64,000 nt of DNA, from the NCBI RefSeq assembly GCF_018138715.1, contig NZ_JAGSHX010000006.1:5952001-6016000 (forward strand), in the 5' to 3' direction. This document shows, one piece after another, positions 8,037 through 18,023 of this stretch; position 1 is the stretch's first letter; each line of letters opens with the position of its first letter. The notes beneath the pieces are model-generated. The model was not told the DNA's origin. It searched no databases and was given only the letters and a program-made list of their open reading frames with translations. This DNA is from Streptomyces asiaticus. Lineage in GTDB: Bacteria; Actinomycetota; Actinomycetes; Streptomycetales; Streptomycetaceae. The position numbers were made by a program, and so were the translations under genes.

Positions 8037-8795
8037 ATGCAGAGCCCGCTTTTCGCCTTCACCGAGGCCCAGACGCAGGACCGTTACGCGCTCCAGAACC
8101 CGCATCTGCTGCGGGTCGCCCTGAGCGGCCATGAGGACGTGCTCGCCCGTAAGGGCAGCATGGTCGCCTATCAGGGGCTCATCGAGTTCGACGGTGAGTA
8201 CCAGACGCCCGGGCAGCACAGGGCCCGGGCCCGCACCGGTGAGGGCCTGGACCTGATGCGCTGCTCCGGGCAGGGCACGGTCTACCTCGCCAACCTCGCC
8301 CAGCACATCCATGTGATGGACGTGGACCACGACGGGCTGACCGTCGACAGCTCCTATGTGCTCGCGCTGGACTCCACGCTGCACTGGGAGTCGATCGCGG
8401 TGGACAGCCAGTTCGGGATCTCCGGATCCGGCAAGTACAACCTCAACATCTCCGGTCAGGGCAAGGTCGCGCTGATGACCTCGGGGCAGCCGCTGCTGCT
8501 CCAGGTCACCCCGGACAAGTACGTCAACGCCGACGCGGACGCCATCGTCGCCTGGTCCAGCTCGCTGCGGGTCCAGATGCAGGCGCAGACGCACTCCTCG
8601 GGCGTCTGGCGGCGGCGCGGCAACACCGGCGAGGGCTGGGAGCTCAGCTTCCTCGGCCAGGGTTACGCCCTGGTGCAGCCCAGCGAGCTGCTCCCGCCGC
8701 AGAACGCGGTGGTCGGGGGCGGTATGGCCGCGCAGTTCGGCATGGGCCAGCAGGGCGCCCGCGGTCAGAACCAGGGCAACATCTTCAGCAACTGA
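8037..8795 (+). CDS. AIM24 family protein
   Basis: 252 residues from ATG 8037, with GAGGGAGGG before it. A third AIM24 domain (LRVALSGHEDVLARKGSMVAYQG ... YALVQPSELLPP) with a short Gly/Gln-rich C-terminal tail (about residues 225-252). The three AIM24 domains of this operon diverge clearly from each other, so they are old paralogues rather than a recent duplication, and may form a hetero-oligomer. Confidence 0.88.
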   Translation: MQSPLFAFTEAQTQDRYALQNPHLLRVALSGHEDVLARKGSMVAYQGLIEFDGEYQTPGQHRARARTGEGLDLMRCSGQGTVYLANLAQHIHVMDVDHDGLTVDSSYVLALDSTLHWESIAVDSQFGISGSGKYNLNISGQGKVALMTSGQPLLLQVTPDKYVNADADAIVAWSSSLRVQMQAQTHSSGVWRRRGNTGEGWELSFLGQGYALVQPSELLPPQNAVVGGGMAAQFGMGQQGARGQNQGNIFSN

Positions 8796-8821
8796 CCGAG
8801 GTCACCGCTGATGGAGCACGG

Positions 8822-8850
8822 CGGCCGCGGACCCCTCGGGTCCGCGGCCG
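8822..8850. terminator. Bidirectional stem-loop terminator
   Basis: A 13-bp perfect stem (CGGCCGCGGACCC/GGGTCCGCGGCCG) around the loop CTC, between the AIM24 operon and the convergent Nudix gene. No T-run. Confidence 0.7.
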
Positions 8851-8856
8851 TCCCGC

Positions 8857-8892
8857 ATTCCAGCGGGCTCCTCGATTCCAGCGGGCTCCTCA
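8857..8892. repeat. 18-bp tandem duplication
   Basis: ATTCCAGCGGGCTCCTC plus one base occurs twice in a row (8857-8874, 8875-8892), directly after the terminator and before the Nudix stop codon. Similar short tandem copies occur after other stop codons in this window. Confidence 0.85.
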
Positions 8893-8911
8893 GCGCAGCC
8901 CCGCGCGCTCC

Positions 8912-9439
8912 TCAGAGCAGCGCGCGGGTGCGCGTCACCAGGTGGCGCACCGACTCGTCGGCCACGTCCGCCACCTCGTCGTAGCCGAACCAGCGCAGAT
9001 CCAGCGACTCGTGGCTGATGGCCGCCACCGCGCCCCGGGGCGCCACCGCCGCGTACTGGACGTCCAGGTGCCAGGCACAGGGGGTCTGGTGCCGGTCGAG
9101 CCGCACCGGGCCGCCGGGCAGCAGCGTCAGCCCCGCGATCCCGGACTCCTCGCTGGCCTCGCGCAGCGCCGCGCCCGCGAGCGTGGCGTCGTCCGGCTCG
9201 CAGTGGCCGCCCATCTGGAGCCACATCCGCAGCTTCCGGTGCAGGGTGAGCAGCACCTGCTCCCGGTCCGGGTCGATCACCAGCGCGCTCGCCGTGATGT
9301 GCCCGTCCCCGCACGCCTTCCACATACCGTCCGGATACGCGGCCAGATGGTCGCCGTACAGCCGCCGCAGCCGCTCCTGGGCGGCATCGGGCGCGGGCCA
9401 CTCGGTGAGCACCCGCGCCGCGTCCTGGTGCAGACTCAC
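8912..9439 (-). CDS. Nudix hydrolase
   Basis: 175 residues, GTG start overlapping the stop of the upstream protease gene by GTGA. The Nudix helix is present as ALREASEESGI after GGHCEPDD. The first glutamate of the consensus (eight residues before the REUxEE arginine) is an alanine here, while the metal-binding REASEES core is kept. Such changes occur within the family, so activity on some nucleoside diphosphate derivative remains likely. Substrate unknown. It is translationally coupled to the DUF2342 protease. Confidence 0.85.
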   Translation of the reverse strand: MSLHQDAARVLTEWPAPDAAQERLRRLYGDHLAAYPDGMWKACGDGHITASALVIDPDREQVLLTLHRKLRMWLQMGGHCEPDDATLAGAALREASEESGIAGLTLLPGGPVRLDRHQTPCAWHLDVQYAAVAPRGAVAAISHESLDLRWFGYDEVADVADESVRHLVTRTRALL

Positions 9440-10884
9440 TTCTCGCCGTCGCCCCGGTCGCCGCCCTCGCGGCCCTTACGGAGGTCGGGACCCTCGGAGC
9501 CGCCCTTACGGTCCTCATCGCCGCCCGCCGCCTCGCCGAGCATCTTGTCCAGCTCGGAGAAGTCCAGCTGCTCGCGGTGGACGAAGCCGTCCGGGTCGTC
9601 GAGGTCCTGCGCCGTCGGCAGCATGTCCGGGTGCGCCCAAAGACCGTCGCGCCCCTCCAGGCCGCGGGCGTCGGTGAGGGAGGCCCACAGCCGGGAGGCG
9701 TCCCGCAGCCGACGCGGCCGCAGCTCCAGCCCGATCAGCGTGGCGAAGGTCTGCTCGGCGGGGCCGCCGCTCGCCCGGCGCCGCCGCAGCGTCTCGCGCA
9801 GGGCGTCGGCGGACGGCAGATGCGGCTTGGCGGCGGCGTGCACCACCGCGTCGACCCAGCCCTCCACCAGCGCCAGAGCGGTCTCCAGACGCGCCAGCGC
9901 GGCCTTCTGCTCGGGGGTGTCCTCGGGCTGGAACATGCCCTGCTGGAGTGCTTCCTGCAACTGCTCGGGGTGGGTCGGGTCGAGCTGGCCGACCGCGTCC
10001 TCCAGCTTGGCGGTGTCGACCTTGATGCCGCGGGCGTACCCCTCGACCGCGCCGAAGAGGTGCGAGCGCAGCCACGGCACATGGGCGAACAGCCGCTGGT
10101 GGGCCGCCTCGCGCAGCGCCAGATACAGCCGGACCTCCTCCTTGGGCACGCCGAGGCCGGAGCCGAGCGCCGCGATGTTGACCGGCAGCAGGGCCGCCTT
10201 GCCCGCCGGGCCGAGCGGCAGCCCGATGTCGGTCGAGCCGACCACCTCACCGGCCAGCACGCCCAGCGCCTGCCCGATCTGGGTGCCGAACATGGCGCCG
10301 CCCATCGAGCGCATCATGCCGAGCAGTGGGCCGGCCATGGCCTGCATCTCCTCGGGCAGCACATCGCCCATGGCGGCGCCGACGCGCTCGGCCACCGGGT
10401 CCACCAGGTCCTTCCACACCGGCAGGGTCGCCTCGACCCATTCGGCGCGGCTCCAGGCCACCGCGGTCCCCGAGCCCGAGGGCAGCGAGGTGACGCCGTC
10501 CAGCCACAGGTCCGCGAGCCGCACGGCCTCCTGGACCGCGGCGCGGTCGGCCGGGCCGACGCTCTCGTCCTTGCTGCCGTCGGCGGTGCCGCGCGCGACG
10601 GTCTGGCGGGCGATGTCCTTGGCCATGTCCCAGTTCACCGGGCCGCCCTCGTACGAGAGCATCTGCCCGAGCTGCTGGAAGGCGGCGCCCAGGTCGCCCG
10701 GGTTCAGCGAACCGAACATCGCGGCGAACGGATTCTCCGCGCCGCCCGCTCCGCCGGGTCCGCCGCCGAACCCGAAGGGATTCGCGGGGCCCTGCTCGCC
10801 GCCCTGGCCGCCCTTCTTCTTGCCGTCGTCGCCGTCCTCCGGCTCCTCCGGCGGAAGGCCGAATCCGAATGGGGAGTCACTCAC
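9436..10884 (-). CDS. Zinc-dependent metalloprotease family protein (DUF2342, zincin-like)
   Basis: 482 residues from the GTG at 10884 (SDSPFGFGLPPEE...). The first 65 residues are acidic and Gly/Pro-rich. The rest matches the actinobacterial DUF2342 family (called F420-biosynthesis-associated in some resources), with the helix REAAHQRLFAHVPWLRSHL holding the putative metal-binding histidines and the conserved stretches GTQIGQALGVLAGEVVGSTDIGLPL. No signal peptide. The C-terminal 30 residues are charged and disordered. Biochemical role is unproven; I would not rely on the F420 label. Confidence 0.85.
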   Translation of the reverse strand: MSDSPFGFGLPPEEPEDGDDGKKKGGQGGEQGPANPFGFGGGPGGAGGAENPFAAMFGSLNPGDLGAAFQQLGQMLSYEGGPVNWDMAKDIARQTVARGTADGSKDESVGPADRAAVQEAVRLADLWLDGVTSLPSGSGTAVAWSRAEWVEATLPVWKDLVDPVAERVGAAMGDVLPEEMQAMAGPLLGMMRSMGGAMFGTQIGQALGVLAGEVVGSTDIGLPLGPAGKAALLPVNIAALGSGLGVPKEEVRLYLALREAAHQRLFAHVPWLRSHLFGAVEGYARGIKVDTAKLEDAVGQLDPTHPEQLQEALQQGMFQPEDTPEQKAALARLETALALVEGWVDAVVHAAAKPHLPSADALRETLRRRRASGGPAEQTFATLIGLELRPRRLRDASRLWASLTDARGLEGRDGLWAHPDMLPTAQDLDDPDGFVHREQLDFSELDKMLGEAAGGDEDRKGGSEGPDLRKGREGGDRGDGEK

Positions 10885-11075
10885 GGGTTTCCTCGGCTCG
10901 TTGGGCCACCGGCCCCGGGCCGGTGGCGGATGCCCGACATCACCACCCAGCCTAGACACCTCGCCGGTTTCCGGGCTCGGTGCTTCGCTGATCGCCGCCC
11001 TGCGGCAGGATGGACGTCACCTGGTACGTATGCGTGCATGCGCTGCGTACTGAAGACAACCGCTGGAGACGCCCG

Positions 11076-12185
11076 GTGAGTTCCCCAGACCGAGAAGTTC
11101 GCGCTGCGCGAAACGATACGGCCCGCACCGCACGACGACCCGTCGTGGCGGTGACCGGTGCCGCCTCGGGCCCAGGTGCCCTGCTCACGCAGCGGCTCGC
11201 GGAGTCCGAAGAGGTCAAGCAGGTCCTGGCCATCGACGAGCGCCGCGGTGAGGTGACCGAGGCGCAGTGGCATGTGCTGGACGTCCGCGATCCGGCCATC
11301 GCCGAGAAGCTGCGCGGCGCCGACGTGGTGGTCCACCTCGCCGTCGACCTGGATCTGGGCACCGACGCCGCCGCCCGCACCGCCTACAACGTGCGCGGCA
11401 CCCAGACCGTCCTGACGGCCGCCGCCGCGGCCGGGGTGCGCCGGGTGGTGCTGTGCACCTCGGCGATGGTCTACGGGGCGCTCCCCGACAACGCCGTGCC
11501 GCTGGCCGAGGACGCGGAGCTGCGGGCGACCGCCGAGGCCACCGGCGTCGGCGACCTCCTGGAGATCGAGCGGCTCGGGGAGCGCGCGCCCCGGGCGCAT
11601 CCGGGGCTGAATGTGACCGTGGTGCGCCCTGCGCTCCTGGTCGGCGGCACGGACACCGCGCTCACCCGCTACTTCGAGTCACCGCGGCTGCTGGTCGTCG
11701 CCGGATCCCGTCCCACCTGGCAGTTCTGCCATGTGGAGGACCTGGTCGGCGCGCTGGAGTACGCCGCCCTGGAGAAGGTCGAGGGCGAGCTGGCGGTCGG
11801 GTGCGAGGGCTGGCTTGAGCAGGAGGAGGTCGAGGAGCTGTCCGGGATCCGGCGCATGGAGCTGCCCTCGGCGGTCGCCCTGGGCGCCGCCTCCCGGCTG
11901 CACCGGCTCGGTCTGACGCCGTCCCCGGCGGGCGATCTCGCGTACACGATGCACCCCTGGGCGGTCAGCGGCAGCAGGCTGCACGCGGCGGGCTGGCGGC
12001 CGCGCTGGACCAACGAGGAGGTCCTGGCGGAGCTGCTGGAGGAGGTCGCCGGCCGCCATACGGTCGCGGGTCGGCGTCTCGGCCGTAAGGACGCCACGAC
12101 GCTCGGCGCCGCGGGCGCGACCGTGGCCCTGGTGGGCACCGCGGCGATCGTGCGCCGCGCCCGTAAGGCGCGCCGCCGAGCCTGA
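11076..12185 (+). CDS. Extended-SDR / NAD-dependent epimerase-like protein lacking YxxxK
   Basis: 369 residues from GTG 11076, with CTGGAGAC upstream. A Rossmann dinucleotide site opens the domain (VAVTGAASGPGALLTQRL), followed by the acidic residue of LAIDERR and LDVRD. The CTSAMVYG serine region is present, but no Tyr-x3-Lys pair appears anywhere in the protein; the expected position reads TGVGDLLEIERL. It may therefore bind NAD(P) without normal SDR catalysis. The last 30 residues are a hydrophobic helix (ATTLGAAGATVALVGTAAIV) with a basic tail, suggesting membrane attachment. Divergent from the DUF2342 gene. Confidence 0.85.
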   Translation: MSSPDREVRAARNDTARTARRPVVAVTGAASGPGALLTQRLAESEEVKQVLAIDERRGEVTEAQWHVLDVRDPAIAEKLRGADVVVHLAVDLDLGTDAAARTAYNVRGTQTVLTAAAAAGVRRVVLCTSAMVYGALPDNAVPLAEDAELRATAEATGVGDLLEIERLGERAPRAHPGLNVTVVRPALLVGGTDTALTRYFESPRLLVVAGSRPTWQFCHVEDLVGALEYAALEKVEGELAVGCEGWLEQEEVEELSGIRRMELPSAVALGAASRLHRLGLTPSPAGDLAYTMHPWAVSGSRLHAAGWRPRWTNEEVLAELLEEVAGRHTVAGRRLGRKDATTLGAAGATVALVGTAAIVRRARKARRRA

Positions 12186-12268
12186 GACAAGCGGCCCGGA
12201 AGGTGGTTTCCGGGATCCGGTAGTCCAGTGGCTCCACAGATTCCCCGAGGGCGGGACGGTACGGCACG

Positions 12269-12736
12269 ATGGACGACATGGCACATTCGTACGATCACCC
12301 CGGCGAGCTCGCGGCCGCCCATCCCATCCGGCTGCTCGCCGTCCGTGACACACCCCTGTCGGTGGACGAGGTGTTCGGGGCGGTGGGCGATGCCGCGGCG
12401 GGCGGTACGGCGCTGTTCGTGGGCACCGTGCGCAACCACGACGGAGGCGCGGAGGTCGGCGCCCTCGGCTACTCCGCGCACCCGACCGCCGAGGCCGAGC
12501 TGCGCCGGGTGGCCGAGAAGGTCGTGGCCGACTTCCCGGTGCGCGCGCTGGCCGCCGTGCACCGGGTGGGCGATCTGGCGATCGGCGATCTGGCCGTGGT
12601 GGTGGCCGTCTCCTGCCCGCACCGCGCGGAGGCGTTCGCGGCCTGCCGCCGGCTGATCGACGACCTCAAGAGCGAGGTCCCGATCTGGAAGCACCAGACG
12701 TTCGCGGACGGCACCGAGGAATGGGTGGGCGCGTAG
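12269..12736 (+). CDS. moaE: Molybdopterin synthase catalytic subunit MoaE
   Basis: 155 residues, the usual MoaE length. It converts precursor Z (cPMP) to molybdopterin with thiocarboxylated MoaD. Family features: LSVDEVFGAVGDAAAGGTALFVGTVR N-terminal part, the arginine of VGTVRNHD, HRVG in the middle, and the conserved catalytic lysine region at the C-terminus (LKSEVPIWKHQTFADG). No moaD is adjacent, which is common in Streptomyces. ATG at 12278 is an alternative start. Confidence 0.92.
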   Translation: MDDMAHSYDHPGELAAAHPIRLLAVRDTPLSVDEVFGAVGDAAAGGTALFVGTVRNHDGGAEVGALGYSAHPTAEAELRRVAEKVVADFPVRALAAVHRVGDLAIGDLAVVVAVSCPHRAEAFAACRRLIDDLKSEVPIWKHQTFADGTEEWVGA

Positions 12737-12940
12737 CGCCTCGTTGAGGGGTGGTGGTCGGGCGACGGGAGGGCGGGTGGGCGCGTAGGGGGAATGCGCA
12801 TGCGCGTGGGGGCACGGAAGGGTGTACTCCGCTTGCGTAACCCCCACCCTGCCGTAAGCGTTGAGCTGGCAGAGGATTAATCTGCTCATCTGTCAGTCGC
12901 GGTCCTGAACCGCGATTTTTCAAGGGGTCGGGAGGCTGCT

Positions 12941-13123
12941 GTGGCCGCGCTTCTCTGGTTGCTGATTCCGTTGTTCGCGGCGATAGGCGCGGCGATATAC
13001 GCCGGCATAGCCGCCCGAGCCGGTAAACGGAAGTCCGGGGGGGACGTAGCTGAGCTGGCCGGATACGCCCGCTTCCGCGAAGCGATGGAGCGCCGGCCCT
13101 CCGATTCGGACGCCGCGGCCTGA
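12941..13123 (+). CDS. Small single-span membrane protein
   Basis: 60 residues from GTG 12941, with the weak site GGTCGGGAGG about 8 nt upstream. Residues 2-25 are one hydrophobic span (ALLWLLIPLFAAIGAAIYAGI), then a basic stretch (RAGKRK) and an amphipathic C-terminal helix (AELAGYARFREAMERR). Conserved in Streptomyces next to the PDZ protease gene, as I recall; function unknown. Confidence 0.75.
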   Translation: MAALLWLLIPLFAAIGAAIYAGIAARAGKRKSGGDVAELAGYARFREAMERRPSDSDAAA

Positions 13124-13203
13124 GGCCGTCGCCCCGTCCGCGCCGCCCCTCGTACGGACGGCCCCGACGGTGGACTGACGGACGCGTCCCGTACTGTCGT
13201 TCC

Positions 13204-14298
13204 ATGCCACGCCGCACTGCGACGATGCTCGCCTCCCTTCTGATGCTGATCGCGCTGCTGTGCGCCGGAGTGCTGATCCCGGTGCCGTATGCGGAGATGT
13301 CCCCGGGGCCGACGTACAACACCCTGGGCGAGCACAACGGGGAGTGCGTGCTCCAGATTTCCGGCCGCAAGAGCTGTGAGACCACCGGCGGGCATCTGAA
13401 CATGACCACGGTCCGGGTCACCGGGTCCGAGTACCGGATGAACCTCGTGGAGGCCGTCTACGGCTGGCTGGCGCACGATGACGTGGTCGTGCCGCACAGC
13501 ACCCTCTACCCGGACGACAAGACCCCGGACCAGGTGGACCAGCAGAACGCCGAGGAGTTCACCCAGTCCCAGGAGTCCGCCAAGGTCGCGGCGCTGCGGG
13601 CGCTGAAGAAGCCGGTCACCGCGCATGTCATCGTCGGCGCGGTCCAGAAGGGCGCCCCGGCCCAGGGCACGCTGCACGCGGGCGATGTGATCAAGTCGGT
13701 GGACGGCACGGCGGTGCGCGAGCCCGATGACGTGGCCAAGCTCGTCACCAAGCACAAGCCGGGCCAGAAGGTGGTCTTCTCGGTCGTCCCGGCCAAGAAC
13801 GTGGCGGCGGCGGAGAAGAGCGGCAAGCAGCCCACCGGCGAGGAGCGCGTCTCGGTCACCACCACGAAGGCGGACAAGGGCCCGGCCCGTGCCATCGTGG
13901 GCATCCAGGCCGGGGTCGACTACACCTTCCCGTTCCGGATCGACATCAAGCTGGCGGACGTGGGCGGGCCCAGCGCGGGTCTGATGTTCGCGCTGGGGAT
14001 CGTGGACCGGCTCTCGCCCGGCGATCTCACCGGCGGGAAGTTCATCGCGGGCACCGGGACGATCGACGACAAGGGCACGGTCGGCCCGATCGGCGGCATC
14101 GAGATGAAGACGATCGGCGCGCGCGAGGCGGGTGCCCGGTACTTCCTCACGCCCAAGGAGAACTGCGCGGCCGCCGCCAAGGACGTGCCGAGCGGGCTGC
14201 GGCTGGTGAAGGTGCACACGATCGACGACGCCCTTACGGCGCTCGAGAAGATCCGTAAGGGGGACACCGCCGGTCTGCCGAAGTGCACGACGGGCTGA
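13204..14298 (+). CDS. Membrane-anchored PDZ/S16 (Lon-type) serine protease, YlbL-like
   Basis: 364 residues. One N-terminal membrane span (about 6-28), then an extracytoplasmic region, a PDZ domain at about 135-215 (VQKGAPAQGTLHAGDVIKSVDG) and a Lon-type catalytic domain at about 230-350. The serine is in GGPSAGLMFALGI and the lysine in IGGIEMKTIGAREAG, giving the Ser-Lys dyad. There is no ATPase domain. In Bacillus YlbL helps in DNA-damage checkpoint recovery by degrading a membrane inhibitor; the Streptomyces target is not known. Confidence 0.92.
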   Translation: MPRRTATMLASLLMLIALLCAGVLIPVPYAEMSPGPTYNTLGEHNGECVLQISGRKSCETTGGHLNMTTVRVTGSEYRMNLVEAVYGWLAHDDVVVPHSTLYPDDKTPDQVDQQNAEEFTQSQESAKVAALRALKKPVTAHVIVGAVQKGAPAQGTLHAGDVIKSVDGTAVREPDDVAKLVTKHKPGQKVVFSVVPAKNVAAAEKSGKQPTGEERVSVTTTKADKGPARAIVGIQAGVDYTFPFRIDIKLADVGGPSAGLMFALGIVDRLSPGDLTGGKFIAGTGTIDDKGTVGPIGGIEMKTIGAREAGARYFLTPKENCAAAAKDVPSGLRLVKVHTIDDALTALEKIRKGDTAGLPKCTTG

Positions 14299-14333
14299 GC
14301 GGCGCCCCCGTTCCGGGGGTCGGGTCGCGGGGG

Positions 14334-14897
14334 TCAGTCGGTGGCGAAGGTGGCGGCGAGCGCGTCGGCCAGGCCAGGCACCAGACCGGCCCCGGTGAGC
14401 ACCTCGGTCGGGGAGTCCTTCTCCCGCAGCCGCAGGGCCGACTCACGCGCGCCGTCCCGCAGCACGGCCACGGTCATCCGGACCTCCTGGCGGTCCGGGT
14501 GGTCGGCGACCCACTTGGCCAGCGCCGCGTCGTCCAGGCCCTCGGGCACGGAGCTCTCGGCGGACGGCGGCAGCATCTGCCGCTCCACGGTCAGGGCGCA
14601 GCCGGTCACCGCGTCCGGCCAGGCGATGGTGGCGAGGAACTCGTCCAGTGGGGCGCCGGAGGGCAGCTCGTCCTGCTCGATGGGGGTCAGGGAGGCGATC
14701 TCCTCGCCGCCCTCGTCAAGGCCGAGCTGAGCGGCGAGGCCGGGCTCCTCAGTGCGCAGCCGGGCGGTGTCGACAAGGGCGAAGAGCCGGGCGGGCTGGT
14801 CCCAGCCGAGCCCCGAGGCGTACTCGTCGATTTCGAGTACGGCTCGGGTCAGTGGATTCGAGGTCAGCGGGCCGCTGCCGGGGGTTGCGTTGGACAT
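14334..14897 (-). CDS. PPA1309 family protein
   Basis: 187 residues, convergent with the PDZ protease gene. It matches an actinobacteria-restricted family of unknown function; conserved stretches include GLGWDQPARLFALVDTARLR, WPDAVTGCALTVERQMLPP and VRMTVAVLRDGARESALRLR. No signal peptide or membrane span. Always near the UPF0182 gene in Streptomyces in my memory. Confidence 0.82.
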   Translation of the reverse strand: MSNATPGSGPLTSNPLTRAVLEIDEYASGLGWDQPARLFALVDTARLRTEEPGLAAQLGLDEGGEEIASLTPIEQDELPSGAPLDEFLATIAWPDAVTGCALTVERQMLPPSAESSVPEGLDDAALAKWVADHPDRQEVRMTVAVLRDGARESALRLREKDSPTEVLTGAGLVPGLADALAATFATD

Positions 14898-15019
14898 GGT
14901 TCATATCGTGCCCTGTTCGGACCCGGAAACGGGAACTGAGTAAAGCCTGAGTAAGTTGCATCAGGTGGGCCCTGGAGTTCAGGGTTCCTCAATCGACAGC
15001 GAACTTCGAGGTGCGCACC

Positions 15020-17983
15020 TTGGCTTTCCAGATGCCGGACCGCGGCGGAGGCCCGACGGGGCCGCGGGTGAGAGTCGGCCGTCCGTCCCGGCGTGCCAGA
15101 ACCCTGCTCATGACCTTGGGCGTGCTGGCCGTGTTGGCCATGCTCTTTGTCATGTTTGCCGGATTTTGGACGGATTGGCTCTGGTATCGCTCACTTCATT
15201 ACTCTTCCGTCTTCAGCACCACCCTGAAGACGAAGATTGGGCTGTTCTTCGTCTTCGGCGTGCTGATGGCCACGGCCGTCGGGATCAACATCTGGCTGGC
15301 CCACCGGCTGCGGCCGCCGCTGAGCGCGATGTCCATGGAGCAGCAGAGCCTGGACCGCTACCGGATGGGCATCGCCCCGTTCAAGAAGTGGGTGCTGCTC
15401 GCGGTCACCGCCCTGGTGGGGCTGATCGCGGGCGCCTCGGCGGCCGGCCAGTGGCGCATCTGGCTGCTGTGGGTCAACGGGGTGCCGTTCGGGCAGAAGG
15501 ACCCGCAGTTCCACAAGGACGTGGCCTTCTACGCCTTCGATCTGCCCTGGTACCGCTTCCTGCTGAGCTTCGGCTTCGCGGCCACGGTGCTCTCGCTGAT
15601 CGCCGCCGCCCTGGTGCACTACCTCTACGGGGGCCTGCGGGTCACCAGCCCCGGCGCCCGCGCGACCGCCGCGGCCACCGGCCATCTGTCGGTGCTGCTG
15701 GGCGTCTTCGTGGCGCTCAAGGCGGTGGCGTACTGGCTGGACCGCTACGGCCTCGCGGTGAAGTCCAGCGACTTCAAGGCGACGGGCAACTGGACGGGTC
15801 TGCGCTATGTGGACGCCAACGCCTATCTGCCCGCCAAGACCATCCTGTTCTGCATCGCGGCGATCTGCGCGGTGCTCTTCTTCGCCACGCTCTGGCGCCG
15901 CACCTGGCAGCTGCCGGTCATCGGCTTCGGGCTGATGGTGCTGTCGGCGATCCTGATCGGCGGGCTCTACCCGGCGATCGTGCAGAAGTTCCAGGTCCAG
16001 CCGAACGAGCAGGCCAAGGAGGCGCCGTACATCCAGAAGAACATCGAGGCCACGCGCAAGGCGTACGGCATCGATGACTCCAAGGTGGCGGACTACTCCG
16101 GCAAGAACGACAGCGACGGCGGCGGCGAGAAGCTCCGTAAGGACGCCAATACGACGGCCAGTTACCGGCTGATCGACCCCAGCGTCATCTCGCCGACCTT
16201 CCAGCAGCTCCAGCAGGAGCGCAAGTACTACCAGTTCCCCTCGACGCTCGACGTCGACCGTTACAAGGGCGCCGACGGCAAGGACCAGGACACCGTCGTC
16301 GGTGTTCGCGAGCTGAACCTCGACGGCATCCCCAAGCGGAACTGGATCAACGACCACTTCACCTACACCCACGGCTACGGCATGGTGGCGGCGAAGGGCA
16401 CCACGACCGACCCCAACGCGGACCCGGCGGGCTCGCCGGACTTCACCGAGTCCGGGCTGCCCACCAAGGGCTCCAGCGGCGGCGGTGTCGGCACCTACAA
16501 GCAGCAGGTCTACTACGGCGAGAAGACCGACCAGTACTCGATAGTCGGCGGCCCCCAGAAGGAGCTCGACTACGAGAAGAACGGCGAGCGGACCACCAGC
16601 TACAAGGGCAAGAGCGGGGTCAGCCTCTCCAACCCGGTCAACCGCGCCGCCTACGCGGTGGCGTTCGGCGAGCCCCAGATCCTCTACTCGGGCGCGATCG
16701 GGGACGGTTCGCGGATCCTGTACAACCGCACCCCCAAGGAGCGCGTCGAGAAGGTCGCCCCCTGGCTGACCATCGACGGTGACGCCTATCCGGCCGTGGT
16801 CCATGGCCGGATCAAGTGGATCGTGGACGCCTACACCACGACCAACGGCTATCCGTACGCCTCGCGGACGACCCTGGGTGACAGCACGGCCGACTCGCTG
16901 AGCAACGGGGACCGCTCGGTGGTCGCGCAGCAGAACAAGGTCAACTACATCCGCAACTCGGTCAAGGCGACCGTGGACGCCTATGACGGCACGGTCAAGC
17001 TCTACGAGTGGGACTCCAAGGACCCGGTCCTGAAGACCTGGGAGAAGGCGTTCCCGGGCACGGTCGAGCCCAAGGAGAAGATCAGCGGCGAGCTGATGGA
17101 GCATCTGCGGTATCCGCAGGACCTGTTCAAGGTCCAGCGCGAGCTGCTGACCCGCTACCACGTCACCGACCCCACGCAGTTCTACAGCGGCAGTGACGCC
17201 TGGCAGGTGCCCGAGGACCCGACCCACAAGGAGGGGAACGCGGTGCCGCCGTACTACCTGAGCATGCGGATGCCCGATCAGAAGGGGCAGACGTTCTCGC
17301 TGACGACGACCTTCACCCCCAACGGGCGTCCCAACCTGGGGGCGTTCATGTCGATCGACGCGGATGCCAACAGTAAGGATTACGGCACGATAAGACTGCT
17401 GAAGGTCACCTCCAACGTGCCCGGCCCACAACAGGTGCAGAGCGAGCTCAACGGTGATCCGGAGGTCGCCGAGTTCGTCCGGAACCTGAGAGGCACCGAC
17501 TCCGACATCGAGTACGGCAATCTGCTCACCGTGCCACTGGACAACGGCTTCCTCTATATCGAGCCCGTCTACGCACGCGGCGGCAGCGCCAACTACCCGC
17601 TGTTGAAGAAGGTCGGCGTCTCCTACGGCAAGGAGACGGTCTTCAAGGACACCCTGGGCGAGGCCCTGGACGCCGTCTTCGGCAAGTCGTCCGAACAGCG
17701 GCCACCGGGCGACGGCGGCCAGGAGGAACCGCCGTCGAGTGACAACCCCACGGTGAAGGACGCCCTGAAGGACGCCCAGGCGGCCTATCAGGATGCCCAG
17801 GACGCCCTCCAGAAGCAGCCGCAGGACTGGGAGGCGTACGGCAGGGCCCAGGAGGATCTGAAGGACGCGCTGGACCGCGCCGCCAAGGCGGAGGGCAAGG
17901 CGGTCGGCGACAAGCAGGGGCAGCAGCAGAACCAGCCACGGAGCCAGAGCGCCGGCGGCGGTTCCGACAAGAAGGGCGGCTGA
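15020..17983 (+). CDS. UPF0182 family integral membrane protein
   Basis: 987 residues from the TTG at 15020 ([11 protein letters not shown]), chosen because GAGGTG lies about 8 nt upstream and because this is the start I recall for homologues; ATG 15032 is possible. Seven hydrophobic spans lie in about the first 330 residues, then a large extracytoplasmic region (about 350-900) with no further spans, and a Gln/Asp/Lys-rich disordered tail. Large, conserved in actinobacteria and cyanobacteria, function unknown. Followed directly by an initiator tRNA gene. Confidence 0.9.
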   Translation: MAFQMPDRGGGPTGPRVRVGRPSRRARTLLMTLGVLAVLAMLFVMFAGFWTDWLWYRSLHYSSVFSTTLKTKIGLFFVFGVLMATAVGINIWLAHRLRPPLSAMSMEQQSLDRYRMGIAPFKKWVLLAVTALVGLIAGASAAGQWRIWLLWVNGVPFGQKDPQFHKDVAFYAFDLPWYRFLLSFGFAATVLSLIAAALVHYLYGGLRVTSPGARATAAATGHLSVLLGVFVALKAVAYWLDRYGLAVKSSDFKATGNWTGLRYVDANAYLPAKTILFCIAAICAVLFFATLWRRTWQLPVIGFGLMVLSAILIGGLYPAIVQKFQVQPNEQAKEAPYIQKNIEATRKAYGIDDSKVADYSGKNDSDGGGEKLRKDANTTASYRLIDPSVISPTFQQLQQERKYYQFPSTLDVDRYKGADGKDQDTVVGVRELNLDGIPKRNWINDHFTYTHGYGMVAAKGTTTDPNADPAGSPDFTESGLPTKGSSGGGVGTYKQQVYYGEKTDQYSIVGGPQKELDYEKNGERTTSYKGKSGVSLSNPVNRAAYAVAFGEPQILYSGAIGDGSRILYNRTPKERVEKVAPWLTIDGDAYPAVVHGRIKWIVDAYTTTNGYPYASRTTLGDSTADSLSNGDRSVVAQQNKVNYIRNSVKATVDAYDGTVKLYEWDSKDPVLKTWEKAFPGTVEPKEKISGELMEHLRYPQDLFKVQRELLTRYHVTDPTQFYSGSDAWQVPEDPTHKEGNAVPPYYLSMRMPDQKGQTFSLTTTFTPNGRPNLGAFMSIDADANSKDYGTIRLLKVTSNVPGPQQVQSELNGDPEVAEFVRNLRGTDSDIEYGNLLTVPLDNGFLYIEPVYARGGSANYPLLKKVGVSYGKETVFKDTLGEALDAVFGKSSEQRPPGDGGQEEPPSSDNPTVKDALKDAQAAYQDAQDALQKQPQDWEAYGRAQEDLKDALDRAAKAEGKAVGDKQGQQQNQPRSQSAGGGSDKKGG

Positions 17984-18023
17984 ACCGTGACGACCTGCGA
18001 GAACGGCCGGGCGGTCGGCCTCT

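Noticed and set aside
9436..10884. F420 biosynthesis enzyme
   Set aside because: Some databases use such a label for DUF2342, but no F420 gene is nearby and the motif is protease-like; kept as zinc protease family only.
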